38,789 bases of DNA from an uncultured bacterium (GTDB lineage: Bacteria; Verrucomicrobiota; Lentisphaeria; Victivallales; UBA1829): positions 1 through 38,789 of the forward strand of contig CASEYW010000166.1 in the NCBI GenBank assembly GCA_949292215.1. The letters are read 5' to 3'. Both the position numbers and the translations under genes were made by a program. The first letter of the stretch is position 1, and every line of letters starts with the position of its first letter. Below, piece after piece: positions 17,863 through 26,322 of this stretch. The notes beneath the pieces are model-generated. The model did no database searches and was not told the origin of the DNA. It worked only from the letters and a program-made list of their open reading frames with translations.

Positions 17863-17928
17863 TTCCATCTCCGCCGAAGCCCCCGCAGGACCTCGCGCGG
17901 AGCAACCGACCCATTTACGGGGGTGCGC

Positions 17929-18504
17929 ATGAAATCGAAGAAAAACAGCAGAACGACAACAGAAATAAGCTCATTCACCCTTCTGGAACTCGTCGTGGTC
18001 ATTTCGATTCTCGCACTGGCGTCATCGTTCGCGGTTGCGACCTTCCGCGGGGAATCACCGGCTAGACTGATGGAAAATGCCTCCCTTCAGTTTGAAGCGT
18101 TCTGCGCGAAAGTCCGCTTCAACGCCATGGAAAACGGCGAGGACCGGATTGTTCTGCTCAATCCGGATACCCGTCAGTTCCTCGTGAAAATCCCTGAAGA
18201 ATTCCAGCCGAAAGACAGTGAAGAGGCAACCACGGGAGAAAAAGAACCGTACAGCGCTGACGGGGAAAACAGAGTCTTTCTGCCGAAATGGACCCTGCCG
18301 GAAAACTTCACACTCGAACGAGCCGATTTCGACCCCTCGGAACTCTCGGAAGACGGAACTCTTGAGCTCTTCCGTTTTTTTCCCGACGGTGGAGCCTCCG
18401 GACGTCGCTCATTGGAACTGAAATACAAAAATCTGCGCAGGACCTTTGACATCTCCCCGTTGACCGGACTCATCACCTCCAAAGAAGATGAGGTATTCGA
18501 ATGA
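17929..18504 (+). CDS. gspH: T2SS minor pseudopilin GspH-like
   Basis: A 191-residue pseudopilin. Leader of 15 residues, cleavage expected before FTLLELVVVI with Glu20 at +5; the -1 residue is Ser15 rather than Gly. The globular part (about 45-190) resembles GspH in size and in the R-F-N-A helix segment (about 62-66), but sequence identity to any one family is weak. ATG 17929 is preferred over the GTG six bases earlier (17923), since the GGGGG ribosome site lies directly before it. It overlaps gspI by ATGA. Confidence 0.75.
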   Translation: MKSKKNSRTTTEISSFTLLELVVVISILALASSFAVATFRGESPARLMENASLQFEAFCAKVRFNAMENGEDRIVLLNPDTRQFLVKIPEEFQPKDSEEATTGEKEPYSADGENRVFLPKWTLPENFTLERADFDPSELSEDGTLELFRFFPDGGASGRRSLELKYKNLRRTFDISPLTGLITSKEDEVFE

Positions 18505-18905
18505 AGCATTCCGGATTCACCCTCATCGAAGTTGTCGTGGCGCTGGGAATCCTGGCGCTTTCCATCGCGGGACTCCTCTCCCTGCTGACCAGCTCCCAGA
18601 ACCGCATCGGGAAAAGCATGGAGGAGTGGAAAAACATGCACATGCTTTCACAGGCGGCAGAATACTTCATGCTCCAGAATGAAGATCCCGGTGCAATTGA
18701 AGAACCCTTCTTTCCTTATCGGGACTATACCGTCAATGCCTATTATCAGGATGCGGAGGGGCTTCCCGAAGAATATGGAAATATCGTCAACCAGCTTCCG
18801 CTGACCAGTCTGGTCATCGAACTGCGGAAGGCAGCCTCAGGCGACATCGTCGACAAACTCATCATCGACAGGATCAGCTATGAGAACACGATTCAAGGCG
18901 AATAA
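18501..18905 (+). CDS. gspI: T2SS minor pseudopilin GspI-like
   Basis: A 134-residue minor pseudopilin with a very short leader MKHSG and the canonical G|FTLIEVVVAL cleavage site (Gly5/Phe6, Glu10 at +5). This is the only pseudopilin of seven in the window with Gly at -1. The short length and the position before a GspJ-like protein fit GspI, which with GspJ and GspK forms the tip complex. Its 3' end overlaps gspJ by 26 bases. Confidence 0.8.
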   Translation: MKHSGFTLIEVVVALGILALSIAGLLSLLTSSQNRIGKSMEEWKNMHMLSQAAEYFMLQNEDPGAIEEPFFPYRDYTVNAYYQDAEGLPEEYGNIVNQLPLTSLVIELRKAASGDIVDKLIIDRISYENTIQGE

Positions 18906-19557
18906 ATCCCCCTTCACCCTCGTGGAACTCGTTGCGGCGATGGCGATCATGATTTTTGTGGCGCTGATCATCGGCACAGCTTCCATGACCTTCTACAACG
19001 CCTGGCGGCGCAGCACCCGGGCTGCCGCCTATCTGAAAACCTGCCAGAGCATCGACCGCATCATGGACAACTGCGTCCGCAACATGATCGTCTTCCAGTG
19101 GTACGACGACTCCGAAAGCCGCAACCGGGTCATCTTTCAGGGCGAAGCCGACAATCTGCATTTTACAACCTTGCGCCGCAGCTACCGCGGCGACAAAGGC
19201 GCCCTCCTGTTCGTACGTCTCCGGGTGGAAAACGAACAACTGATCGCCGAATATTCCTCCTATCCGCGTCCACACTGGGCGGATGAAGGAGAATACACCT
19301 GGGACCGTGAAGTCCTCGCCGACAAGGTGCGCTCCGTCCACTTTCTGTACGCCATGAAAAACAACAGCGATGAAATCGAATGGGACGAACAGTGGGAGGA
19401 ATACGACAGCCAAACCCTGGAAACAAATTCCAATGCAACCACCATTCCCCTCGCCGTCCAGATGACGGTCGAATGGCTCGACGGCACCAGCGAAGTCTGG
19501 CTCCGCCGCGCCGCAGGAACCGCAGCAAACACACGTATGAGGGATATGAGACAATGA
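18880..19557 (+). CDS. gspJ: T2SS minor pseudopilin GspJ-like
   Basis: A 225-residue minor pseudopilin. The leader of 11 residues ends in Pro: SP|FTLVELVAAM, Glu16 at +5. Proline at -1 would be expected to block a typical prepilin peptidase. The following helix and the conserved S-I-D-R-I-M segment near 48-53 fit GspJ, and it is followed directly by a GspK-like gene. It overlaps gspI by 26 bases and gspK by 4 bases. Confidence 0.78.
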   Translation: MRTRFKANKSPFTLVELVAAMAIMIFVALIIGTASMTFYNAWRRSTRAAAYLKTCQSIDRIMDNCVRNMIVFQWYDDSESRNRVIFQGEADNLHFTTLRRSYRGDKGALLFVRLRVENEQLIAEYSSYPRPHWADEGEYTWDREVLADKVRSVHFLYAMKNNSDEIEWDEQWEEYDSQTLETNSNATTIPLAVQMTVEWLDGTSEVWLRRAAGTAANTRMRDMRQ

Positions 19558-20543
19558 AACGCTTCCGTCGCACCAGAAAAGAATCCGGCTCCGCACTCGT
19601 CGCGGCACTCGTTCTCATTTTCTCCGGCTCCATGCTGACCATGGCAGTCCTGGCGATCTCCCAGACCGCGACCCTTGACATCCGGGCACATACCCAGCTT
19701 CAGCGCTCCGCCTACATCAACGAGGGCGTCTCCAACCGCCTCCAATGGCTCCTTGCCGCAGACAGGCATCTTTTCACAGGAACCGCACCGGGAGAACTCG
19801 ATTACACAGACTACGATCACGACCGCTATATGCCCGACGGAGTCGAACATGAAATGGATTACTACGGCACCACCGTCGCATTCCGGATCTTCAGTGCGAA
19901 CTCCGGCTGGGACCTGGGACCAAGCGCCTACCAGAACACTCTCATGCGCTTTACCTCGCGTCTCGACGTGGACACAACCGTCACCGATGCCGTCGAAGAA
20001 CTGACTGATAAACTCCGCGACTATTTCGACGACAACGACGACCTCTCCACCAACGGCATGGAAGTCGACGATTACGACGCCGAAGGCATGGCCCCACTCC
20101 CCCGGAACCGGACCAGCGGATTCTGGCGCGAAGAACTCTTCTACATCAAAGGGCTGACCGATCTCTTCCCGGCAGATAAATACGGCCGTCTCAGCGGACT
20201 CCGTCTGCCGAACGCCCCCTCGGGCAATCCGAACTTCTTCACCGCCACGCCCCTGATGCTCCAGATCTACTGCAATCTGGACGAGGATCAGGTGGCGGAG
20301 GTCGTCGCCGCCCGCGAACAATGGTTCAAGGAACGAATCCGGATCAAAGACCAGATCGACAGCCTCCTCTATACCAATCTGGGCGGCCTCTCCTGGAACG
20401 ACAGCGGAAGCTACACCATCTACATCGAAGCGCCGAAAAAAGAAAAACGCCCATCCCGTCGTCTCGTCTTCACCTATCGAGGCTTCGATCCCACCGGACC
20501 GGATGACAATATGGTCGAATTCCTTGAATGGATGTTTTTCTGA
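19554..20543 (+). CDS. gspK: T2SS GspK-like minor pseudopilin
   Basis: A 329-residue protein with a basic leader, G12|SALVAALVLI and no Glu at +5, which is characteristic of GspK, the tip pseudopilin. The rest contains acidic, Asp-rich segments (about 80-175). ATG 19554 overlaps the gspJ stop (ATGA), so a longer frame from 19380 is rejected. It closes the T2SS block; no prepilin peptidase (gspO) or gspN follows. No clear terminator is seen before the promoter at 20617. Confidence 0.75.
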   Translation: MKRFRRTRKESGSALVAALVLIFSGSMLTMAVLAISQTATLDIRAHTQLQRSAYINEGVSNRLQWLLAADRHLFTGTAPGELDYTDYDHDRYMPDGVEHEMDYYGTTVAFRIFSANSGWDLGPSAYQNTLMRFTSRLDVDTTVTDAVEELTDKLRDYFDDNDDLSTNGMEVDDYDAEGMAPLPRNRTSGFWREELFYIKGLTDLFPADKYGRLSGLRLPNAPSGNPNFFTATPLMLQIYCNLDEDQVAEVVAAREQWFKERIRIKDQIDSLLYTNLGGLSWNDSGSYTIYIEAPKKEKRPSRRLVFTYRGFDPTGPDDNMVEFLEWMFF

Positions 20544-20616
20544 ACTTCATTTCACACTTTTTCCAAACGAGCATCGCAAAAAGCTGTTTTCTCTCTGTAT
20601 TTTTCCATGCAAGTAT

Positions 20617-20645
20617 TTGATTTTCACAGCAAAAGATGCTATATT
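20617..20645 (+). promoter_or_regulatory. Promoter for the SDR reductase gene
   Basis: TTGATT (20617-20622), a 17-base spacer and TATATT (20640-20645). Transcription would start near 20652 and give a leader of about 70 bases. The surrounding 20544-20722 is AT-rich and otherwise holds no gene. Confidence 0.7.
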
Positions 20646-20722
20646 AACCAGTAAATTGTCTATATCTTAGAATTTGACAAAACAAGTTTAACATAACAAA
20701 CAGAGAGAGACTGGAGAGTAAA

Positions 20723-21829
20723 TTGAAAATTCTGATGACAGGAATCACGGGGCTGGTAGGGGCAGCCTTCACGACCGCATTATTGAGAGAAAATCCTTCC
20801 TTCAGGATCGTTTCGCTATGCCGGGGTTTCTGCGGAGAATCCGGTCAGTACCGTGCGTCAAAAATCATCACCAAACAATGCGAATTTGACGGCAGACCGG
20901 AAACAACGGAAGACATTCTTTCCCGGATCACCATCATTGAGGGTACCCTCGCCGACCTTCCCATGGAGGAAATGGCAAAGGAGGGACCGTTCGATACCTT
21001 CTTCCACTGTGCGGCGGACGTCAACCTCGGCAAAGATCCCGAAGGCAAAACCTACGCCACCAATTTCGGTGGTACCCAGGCGGCTCTCGCCCTCGCCAGA
21101 AAGGTCAATGTTCCAACCTTCCACTATGTGAGCACCGCATACGTCGCGGGTAAAACTGTCGGAAGAGTCATGGAAGACTCCATGCCTGCAACCGACTTCA
21201 ACAACTCTTACGAAAAAAGCAAATTCGATGCGGAAAAACTGGTTCGCAATTCCGGATTCCAGTATACGATCTACCGTCCATCCATCGTAGTCGGAAGACT
21301 TTCGGACGGCGTCATCCGGAAACCGCTGGCCTTCTATCGGCTGCTCGAATTTCTTGGACAGGTCAAGCGCGTCGGCTGCTCCAAAGCGGGGGTCCCTGCA
21401 AACGGAGTCTTCGCCACAAGTCTCCGTCTTGAAGCCGGAACCACCGATAAAGTCTACTTTGTCCCGATCGACTATGTCCAGAAAGCCATTTCCAGCCTCT
21501 TTCTCAAACCTGTGGAGAATAAGACGTACCACATTACCGGTGAAAGTCCCGTTTCCACACGCGACATCGAAAAGGCTGTCGGAGAGGTGCTCCAGACCAC
21601 AGGTCTCTGCGTCATGGACAAGGTCGACAACCCGACCAAAGAAGAAAAACTGGTCCAGAAAATGATCGGAGACCTGATGCCGTATTTTGCATCCGAAATC
21701 ATTTTCGACGACTCCAATGTGCGTGCCGCCCTCGGTCCCGAAATCGTCTCCTGGAAAATGGATCTCAATTTCCTCCGCAAGATGATCACTGCGTACTACA
21801 AGGCGGAAAATCCGGAAATCATCCCCTGA
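20723..21829 (+). CDS. Extended SDR-family NAD(P)-dependent reductase (thioester-reductase-like)
   Basis: A 368-residue extended short-chain dehydrogenase/reductase with a Rossmann motif TGITGLVG (about 6-13) and the catalytic YxxxK (YEKSK, about 161-165). HYVSTAYVAG is typical of the fatty acyl-CoA/thioester-reductase domain (NAD_binding_4), so an acyl-thioester or a sugar-nucleotide/isoprenoid substrate is possible; the substrate is unknown. There is no adenylation or carrier domain. The start is TTG 20723 with GGAGAG (20712-20717). It has its own promoter and a strong terminator, so it is monocistronic. Confidence 0.82.
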   Translation: MKILMTGITGLVGAAFTTALLRENPSFRIVSLCRGFCGESGQYRASKIITKQCEFDGRPETTEDILSRITIIEGTLADLPMEEMAKEGPFDTFFHCAADVNLGKDPEGKTYATNFGGTQAALALARKVNVPTFHYVSTAYVAGKTVGRVMEDSMPATDFNNSYEKSKFDAEKLVRNSGFQYTIYRPSIVVGRLSDGVIRKPLAFYRLLEFLGQVKRVGCSKAGVPANGVFATSLRLEAGTTDKVYFVPIDYVQKAISSLFLKPVENKTYHITGESPVSTRDIEKAVGEVLQTTGLCVMDKVDNPTKEEKLVQKMIGDLMPYFASEIIFDDSNVRAALGPEIVSWKMDLNFLRKMITAYYKAENPEIIP

Positions 21830-21851
21830 GGACTCCCGGAAACGGATTCCA

Positions 21852-21878
21852 AGCCGGCCGACCAGCCGGCTTTTTCTG
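21852..21878 (+). terminator. Intrinsic terminator after the SDR gene
   Basis: A perfect 7-bp GC-rich stem, AGCCGGC (21852-21858) and GCCGGCT (21865-21871), with loop CGACCA and followed by a T run (21871-21875). Confidence 0.93.
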
Positions 21879-21929
21879 TTTCCGGACAGCTTCCTCCCAC
21901 AGCCCCGACGGAAAATCTTCCCCGGAGAA

Positions 21930-21958
21930 TTGATTTTTCCCCGATCAGAGTATATTTT
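21930..21958 (+). promoter_or_regulatory. Promoter for yicC-cysE-yggS
   Basis: TTGATT (21930-21935), 17 bases, TATTTT (21953-21958); a slightly better -10, TATATT (21951-21956), would give a 15-base spacer. The start would be near 21965, about 20 bases before the ATG. Confidence 0.6.
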
Positions 21959-21985
21959 ACTGCATTTAAGCATGGAAGGCATACA

Positions 21986-22867
21986 ATGAGAAGCATGACG
22001 GGATTCGGCCGCGCCGAAGAATACAGCAGCGATCTGAAATGCGGTTTCAGAGTCGAGATTTCCTCCATCAATAAAAAACAGTTTGAACTGAAACTCAACA
22101 TTCCCCGGGAGCTGGCTCCGCTCGAAATCGAACTGAGGACCTTCGTCGCAGACAAACTTGCAAGAGGTTCCATCACACTCCGGATCGAACTTGTGCTGCA
22201 CAACGAAACGGGATTCCATTCCGTGGACTTCAGCAGAGCAGCCCTGATTCTGGACGCAGCCCGCAAGTTCCAGCAGGAACACAATCTGCCCGGAGAAATC
22301 ACAATCTCCGATATTCTGGCGATTCCCGATGCCGCCGTCATTCAAAATGCGGATCTGGCAAACGAACAGATCACCGAATTTCTGGAATCCATTATTTCCG
22401 CAGCCATTGCCCGTCTTGTTGAAATGCGCGAACTGGAGGGAGCAAACCTCAAAGAGGATATTCTGTCGCACCTTGCCATCATGGAGCGTCTGGTCGGAGA
22501 GATCGAACCCCTTGCGGCAAAACTGCCTGAACTCCAGACTCAGAAACTTTACAAGCGCCTGAAAGAACTGGATCTTCCGGCGGACACCAGCGACGACCGT
22601 CTCCTTCGGGAGGCTGTCATCTTCGGAGACAAACTTGACGTCACCGAAGAAATTACCCGTCTGCACTCCCATTTCAGCAATTTCCGGAAAATCGTCGACA
22701 ATAACGTTTCTGCGATCGGCAGATCGCTTGATTTCATGATCCAGGAAATTTTCCGGGAATGCAACACTCTCGGCAACAAAGCGGCTTCCACCGATATTTC
22801 GCCGAAAATTGTCGTTCTGAAAACGGAACTGGAAAAAATCAGGGAACAGGTTCAAAACATCGAATAA
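21986..22867 (+). CDS. yicC: YicC-family endoribonuclease
   Basis: A 293-residue cytoplasmic protein of the YicC/YloC family. It starts with the diagnostic MRSMTGFGRAE, has the YicC_N domain (1-155) and the C-terminal DUF1732 domain (about 210-293) with the ending NTLGNKA...VLKTELEKIREQVQNIE region. Family members act as endoribonucleases in RNA turnover. Length is standard (about 290). GGAAGG is present before the ATG. A 19-base gap leads to cysE. Confidence 0.93.
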   Translation: MRSMTGFGRAEEYSSDLKCGFRVEISSINKKQFELKLNIPRELAPLEIELRTFVADKLARGSITLRIELVLHNETGFHSVDFSRAALILDAARKFQQEHNLPGEITISDILAIPDAAVIQNADLANEQITEFLESIISAAIARLVEMRELEGANLKEDILSHLAIMERLVGEIEPLAAKLPELQTQKLYKRLKELDLPADTSDDRLLREAVIFGDKLDVTEEITRLHSHFSNFRKIVDNNVSAIGRSLDFMIQEIFRECNTLGNKAASTDISPKIVVLKTELEKIREQVQNIE

Positions 22868-22886
22868 CTTTTACGAAGGAAACGCT

Positions 22887-23828
22887 ATGAAACAATGCAC
22901 CGCCCGGCACGCGTCCGCAGACGCGGCGGATTTTATCGACACCGTCACTGCGGAAATCTTCGCATCCTATCAGGATGGAATCGGCATTAATCATAACGAA
23001 GGGCACAATCTTCCGCGGGAAACGGAGGTGCTGGGCATCCTTGCAAAACTGCTGGAACTCATTTTTCCCGGTTTTGCAGAGCGGGAAGCCTATTCCGTGG
23101 AAACGCTGAAATTCTCTGTCGGCGATATTGTCTCTTCCCTTTACATTGAGCTCAACGATGTCATTCACCGTTCCTACAAGTATCACTGCATGCTGACCGA
23201 ATCCTGCGACGAATGCAAGTGTGTGAAGCGGGCACGCTCCGCAACAGAAAAACTCCTGCAGAGCATTCCTGCTCTCCGAACGACCATCAAAAAAGACATT
23301 CAGGCAGCCCTCGACGGAGATCCGGCAGCGCGTTCCCTTGATGAGATCATCCTCAGCTATCCAGGAGTAAAAGCCATTACCATTCAACGGCTTGCACACA
23401 TCTTATATGAAGAGAAAGTCCCGCTGATTCCGCGTATCATGACCGAATATGCCCACAGAATCACGGCAATCGACATTCATCCCGGCGCAAAAATCGGGGA
23501 AGGAGTTTTCATTGACCATGGAACTGGTGTCGTCATTGGAGAAACAGCGACGATCGGCTCCAACGTCAAAATCTACCAGGGAGTCACTCTCGGCGCCCAC
23601 TCGTTCCCCAAAGACGCCTGCGGAAAAATCATCAAAGGAGCGAAACGCCATCCGAACATCGAAGACGGCGTCACCATTTATGCCGGTGCCACGATTCTCG
23701 GCAACATCACCATCGGCGCAAATTCCGTAGTCGGCGGCAACGTCTGGCTCACGGAAAGCGTCCCGCCCGGAACCAAAATCCGGATTGCCGACCCGGAACT
23801 CACGATTAAAAAGCCGGGAGCCAACTGA
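22887..23828 (+). CDS. cysE: Serine O-acetyltransferase (EpsC-type)
   Basis: A 313-residue enzyme making O-acetyl-L-serine from serine and acetyl-CoA, the first step of cysteine synthesis. The C-terminal half is a left-handed beta-helix with hexapeptide repeats; active-site segments DIHPGAKIGEGVFIDHGTG (about 196-214) and VVIGETATIG are clear. The long N-terminal helical region (1-150) makes it the EpsC-like long form. A CxxC-type cluster (CDECKCVK, about 108-115) is seen in the N-terminal part. AAGGA lies before the ATG. Two bases separate it from yggS. Confidence 0.93.
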   Translation: MKQCTARHASADAADFIDTVTAEIFASYQDGIGINHNEGHNLPRETEVLGILAKLLELIFPGFAEREAYSVETLKFSVGDIVSSLYIELNDVIHRSYKYHCMLTESCDECKCVKRARSATEKLLQSIPALRTTIKKDIQAALDGDPAARSLDEIILSYPGVKAITIQRLAHILYEEKVPLIPRIMTEYAHRITAIDIHPGAKIGEGVFIDHGTGVVIGETATIGSNVKIYQGVTLGAHSFPKDACGKIIKGAKRHPNIEDGVTIYAGATILGNITIGANSVVGGNVWLTESVPPGTKIRIADPELTIKKPGAN

Positions 23829-23830
23829 AC

Positions 23831-24523
23831 ATGAATGTCATTGCAGAACATCTTGCGGAAGTCAGAGGACAAATCGCGGAAGCCGCCCGGAATGCCGGAC
23901 GGAATCCGGAATCCGTAAAACTCCTCGCCGTTTCCAAAACCTTTCCGATGGAGGACATCCGCGAAGCCTTTGCGGCAGGACAATGCGAATTCGGAGAAAA
24001 TCGCGTGCAGGAACTCGAAAGCAAAGTCCCGGCAGCAACCCCGGGAATGATCTGGCATCTGATCGGCCATCTGCAGTCGAACAAAGCGGAAAAAGCGGTT
24101 GCAATGGCAGAATATATCCACTCCGTGGATTCGCTCAAGCTTTTGAATAAAATCAACACCGCAGCGGAAAAAAGAGAAAAAATCCAGAACATTCTTCTTG
24201 AAGTCAACGTTTCCGGAGAAGAATCCAAGTTCGGGATTTCCGGATTCGACCAGCTCCGCGGAATCTTCGAACACTCGCTCTCTCTGAATCACATCAAGGT
24301 GCTTGGACTCATGACCATGGCTCCGCTGGGCGCGGACGACTCAATCCTCCACAGGACATTCGCCGGCCTGCGGGAATTCCGTGATCGACTCTCCGATGAA
24401 TATTCCGCTGCACTTCCGGAATTGTCCATGGGAATGAGTCAGGATTTCCGCGCCGCCATTGCAGAAGGTGCGACAATCGTCCGGATTGGTACCGCCATTT
24501 TCGGCGGAAGACCCAGAAACTGA
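23831..24523 (+). CDS. yggS: YggS/PLPBP family pyridoxal-phosphate homeostasis protein
   Basis: A 230-residue single-domain TIM-barrel PLP-binding protein (PLPBP/PROSC family) that keeps PLP and amino-acid pools balanced; no catalytic activity is known. The PLP Lys is K36 in LAVSK, as in E. coli YggS. Further family motifs: FGENRVQE, HLIGHLQSNK, LGLMTMAP and the ending SMGMSQDF...VRIGTAIFG. It is 2 bases downstream of cysE, another gene whose pathway depends on PLP enzymes. GGGAG lies 9 bases before the ATG. Confidence 0.94.
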   Translation: MNVIAEHLAEVRGQIAEAARNAGRNPESVKLLAVSKTFPMEDIREAFAAGQCEFGENRVQELESKVPAATPGMIWHLIGHLQSNKAEKAVAMAEYIHSVDSLKLLNKINTAAEKREKIQNILLEVNVSGEESKFGISGFDQLRGIFEHSLSLNHIKVLGLMTMAPLGADDSILHRTFAGLREFRDRLSDEYSAALPELSMGMSQDFRAAIAEGATIVRIGTAIFGGRPRN

Positions 24524-24991
24524 TTTCATTCTCAGAATGCAGACCTTTTCCCATACCCCTTTCCAGGAAACAGCCGACTCAACACCAGAAAACTTTCCAT
24601 CCATCGCCTTGCGATCAATCGTTCCGCAGGCACCTTTCTGAGCCGTATTCCCGCTGGAATCTGAACGAATTACTTCTTCATTTTGTCAAATAAAACATTG
24701 CACATTCATAAATTTATTAACTTTTTTGAATCATAAATTATAAAATCCTGTATTCAAAGCAAGGGATAATCAAAGAGAAATAATAAAAAACAGCTGATTA
24801 AAAATTTTATGTAAAAATTTTTTTTATTTTCAATTTGACTTTCGTTCGTTGATGTGTTACGTTGTCCACGGATAGATACGATGGTCATTGGCAGGGAATC
24901 ACGCAGGAATCCGCAAACGACAGCCTGACGGCGGGAAACGGAGACACTCCCGCAGCCGAATCATCGTTTACAATCATAATGGAGGCAAGCA
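24524..24991. other. AT-rich intergenic region upstream of padR
   Basis: 468 bases without a supported gene. The first 130 bases have normal composition with no good terminator; 24660-24840 is strongly AT-rich with long A and T runs; this is followed by a candidate promoter (24835-24863) and a leader of about 120 bases. Confidence 0.6.
24835..24863 (+). promoter_or_regulatory. Candidate promoter for padR
   Basis: TTGACT (24835-24840), a 17-base spacer and TACGTT (24858-24863), preceded by about 60 bases of A/T tracts that could act as an UP element. The -10 box is only a moderate match. Confidence 0.5.
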
Positions 24992-25564
24992 ATGTCGCTG
25001 GAACACGGAATACTGGGTTTTCTTTCCATCAGGCCTGGTACTGGTTACGACCTGAAGAAAATGCTCGACTCGACAGGAACCCGTTTCTGGACGGCGGAGC
25101 ATCCACAGATCTATAAGGCGCTGAAGGCCTTGGAAAAGCGGAACTGGATCACGATCAAAGAAGTCACTCCCGGAAAGAAGTTGGAAAAAAAAGTCTATGA
25201 ACTGACTCCGGAAGGAGGCAAAGAGCTGGTCCGCTGGCTGAAAAATGAGGATTATTCCGCATTCCGCATGAAAAATCCGATTGTCATGCAGTGTTTTTTC
25301 AGCAGCAACCTTTCTCTGGATGACCGGCTCCTTCTCGTGGACCGATATTATCGGGAAGCCAAACGAATGGACCGGATTTTTTCGGATTCCTATGAAAAGA
25401 AAAGCAGGGAACTCGGAACGGCCTCGCCGGAAGAACGAAGGAGCCTTTCCCCGCTTCATAAGCTCTTCCGTTACAACATGATGAGCAATCAGGCTTTTCT
25501 GAAATGGCTGGGGACCTGCCGAAAGGAACTGCAGGAAGAGCGAAAAACGAGCCGTATGCCATGA
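24992..25564 (+). CDS. PadR-family transcriptional regulator
   Basis: A 190-residue DNA-binding protein. The N-terminal winged helix (about 1-85) has the PadR pattern: MSLEHGILGFLS, GYDLKKML, FWTAEHPQIYKALKALEKR and the wing with YELTPEGGKEL. The C-terminal part (about 95-180) matches the helical dimerisation domain of the longer PadR/AphA-type subfamily. The ligand is unknown. GGAGG lies 6 bases before the ATG. It stands alone, 225 bases upstream of the pseudopilin cassette on the same strand, and could control that cassette or itself. Confidence 0.88.
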   Translation: MSLEHGILGFLSIRPGTGYDLKKMLDSTGTRFWTAEHPQIYKALKALEKRNWITIKEVTPGKKLEKKVYELTPEGGKELVRWLKNEDYSAFRMKNPIVMQCFFSSNLSLDDRLLLVDRYYREAKRMDRIFSDSYEKKSRELGTASPEERRSLSPLHKLFRYNMMSNQAFLKWLGTCRKELQEERKTSRMP

Positions 25565-25693
25565 TCGTTCCGAAAGGGATGATACCATCCAAACATTGCG
25601 CCAGAATTCAGGCATGCAGGGAAAGAGGATTTTTGACATTTTATATCACTCGGCTTCAACTGTTTTCCGACAGGGAAAGGCGATGAACTTCAG

Positions 25694-25726
25694 AAAATGA
25701 AAAAAAAATGATTTTTTTTTCATTTT
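25694..25726. repeat. Perfect 15-bp A/T inverted repeat
   Basis: Left arm 25694-25708 (AAAATG then nine A), loop TGA (25709-25711), right arm 25712-25726 (nine T then CATTTT); all 15 pairs match. The only G:C pair is inside the arm. It lies between padR and the cassette promoter, 14 bases upstream of the -35 box. It could terminate padR transcription, serve as an UP-like element or bind a regulator. Confidence 0.85.
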
Positions 25727-25740
25727 TACAGAAAAAGAGG

Positions 25741-25769
25741 TGGACTTTTTCATAAAAACGTTGTATAAG
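25741..25769 (+). promoter_or_regulatory. Candidate promoter of the pseudopilin cassette
   Basis: TGGACT (25741-25746), 17 bases and TATAAG (25764-25769). The start would be near 25776, giving a short leader of about 14 bases that contains AGGAGA (25777-25782). Confidence 0.55.
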
Positions 25770-25789
25770 ATATGGCAGGAGACATACTT

Positions 25790-26311
25790 ATGCGTAAAAT
25801 TCTACACAGATTCAACATGGTCGAGATTGTTCTCGCGATGGGTGTTGTCGCCTTCGGAGTGACAGCTGTCATGGCGCTTCTTCCGCCTTCGCTCAATGCA
25901 AACCGGGACGTCTCATCGGACGCTTTTGCCGAAGAAGCGATTTCAAAAGTTGTCGCACTCGTCAATTTTGACTATGCGGGCATGAATATTCCGAATTCCA
26001 AACCCTCTACCGCAACCATTGAAAATCTTGGCGAATCCACAACGGATTATAATAACAACATCAAAGACTGGAATATTTTCAAATATTCCTCCAACGGAGT
26101 TTATATGCTGAGCAACTCCGATTCCTCCCTTCAAGTTCAGGCGCTTGTCTGGCAGGAGCAAGTAAGCGATCTGTTTCTCGGGGAAATCGACAACTACGTC
26201 TCGATTCCCAATGCCAACGCCGTCCGGATTTTCGTTGAAACAAGCTGGCCCATCAATGCCAAATACGAAAACAGACAGAAACGTCTGGAAGTCATTGACT
26301 TTTTCAACTGA
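25790..26311 (+). CDS. Pseudopilin-like protein, Verru_Chthon cassette B-like
   Basis: A 173-residue class III signal-peptide protein. The N-terminus reads HRF|NMVEIVLAMG region: Phe8 would be +1, Glu12 is +5 and Arg7 sits at -1 instead of Gly. The helix ends in LLPPSLNANRD (30-40), which I recall as typical of Verru_Chthon cassette protein B (PilV/GspI-like). The globular part is small and has no Cys. ATG 25790 is chosen over ATG 25772 since AGGAGA is 7 bases before it and 25772 lies at the predicted transcript start. First gene of the cassette; 11 bases before the next gene. Confidence 0.75.
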   Translation: MRKILHRFNMVEIVLAMGVVAFGVTAVMALLPPSLNANRDVSSDAFAEEAISKVVALVNFDYAGMNIPNSKPSTATIENLGESTTDYNNNIKDWNIFKYSSNGVYMLSNSDSSLQVQALVWQEQVSDLFLGEIDNYVSIPNANAVRIFVETSWPINAKYENRQKRLEVIDFFN

Positions 26312-26322
26312 AGTGAGAAACC

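Noticed and set aside
24862..25116. An 84-codon plus-strand frame before and over the start of padR
   Set aside because: No recognisable domain; PadR uses the other frame with a good ribosome site, and this one covers the predicted transcript start.
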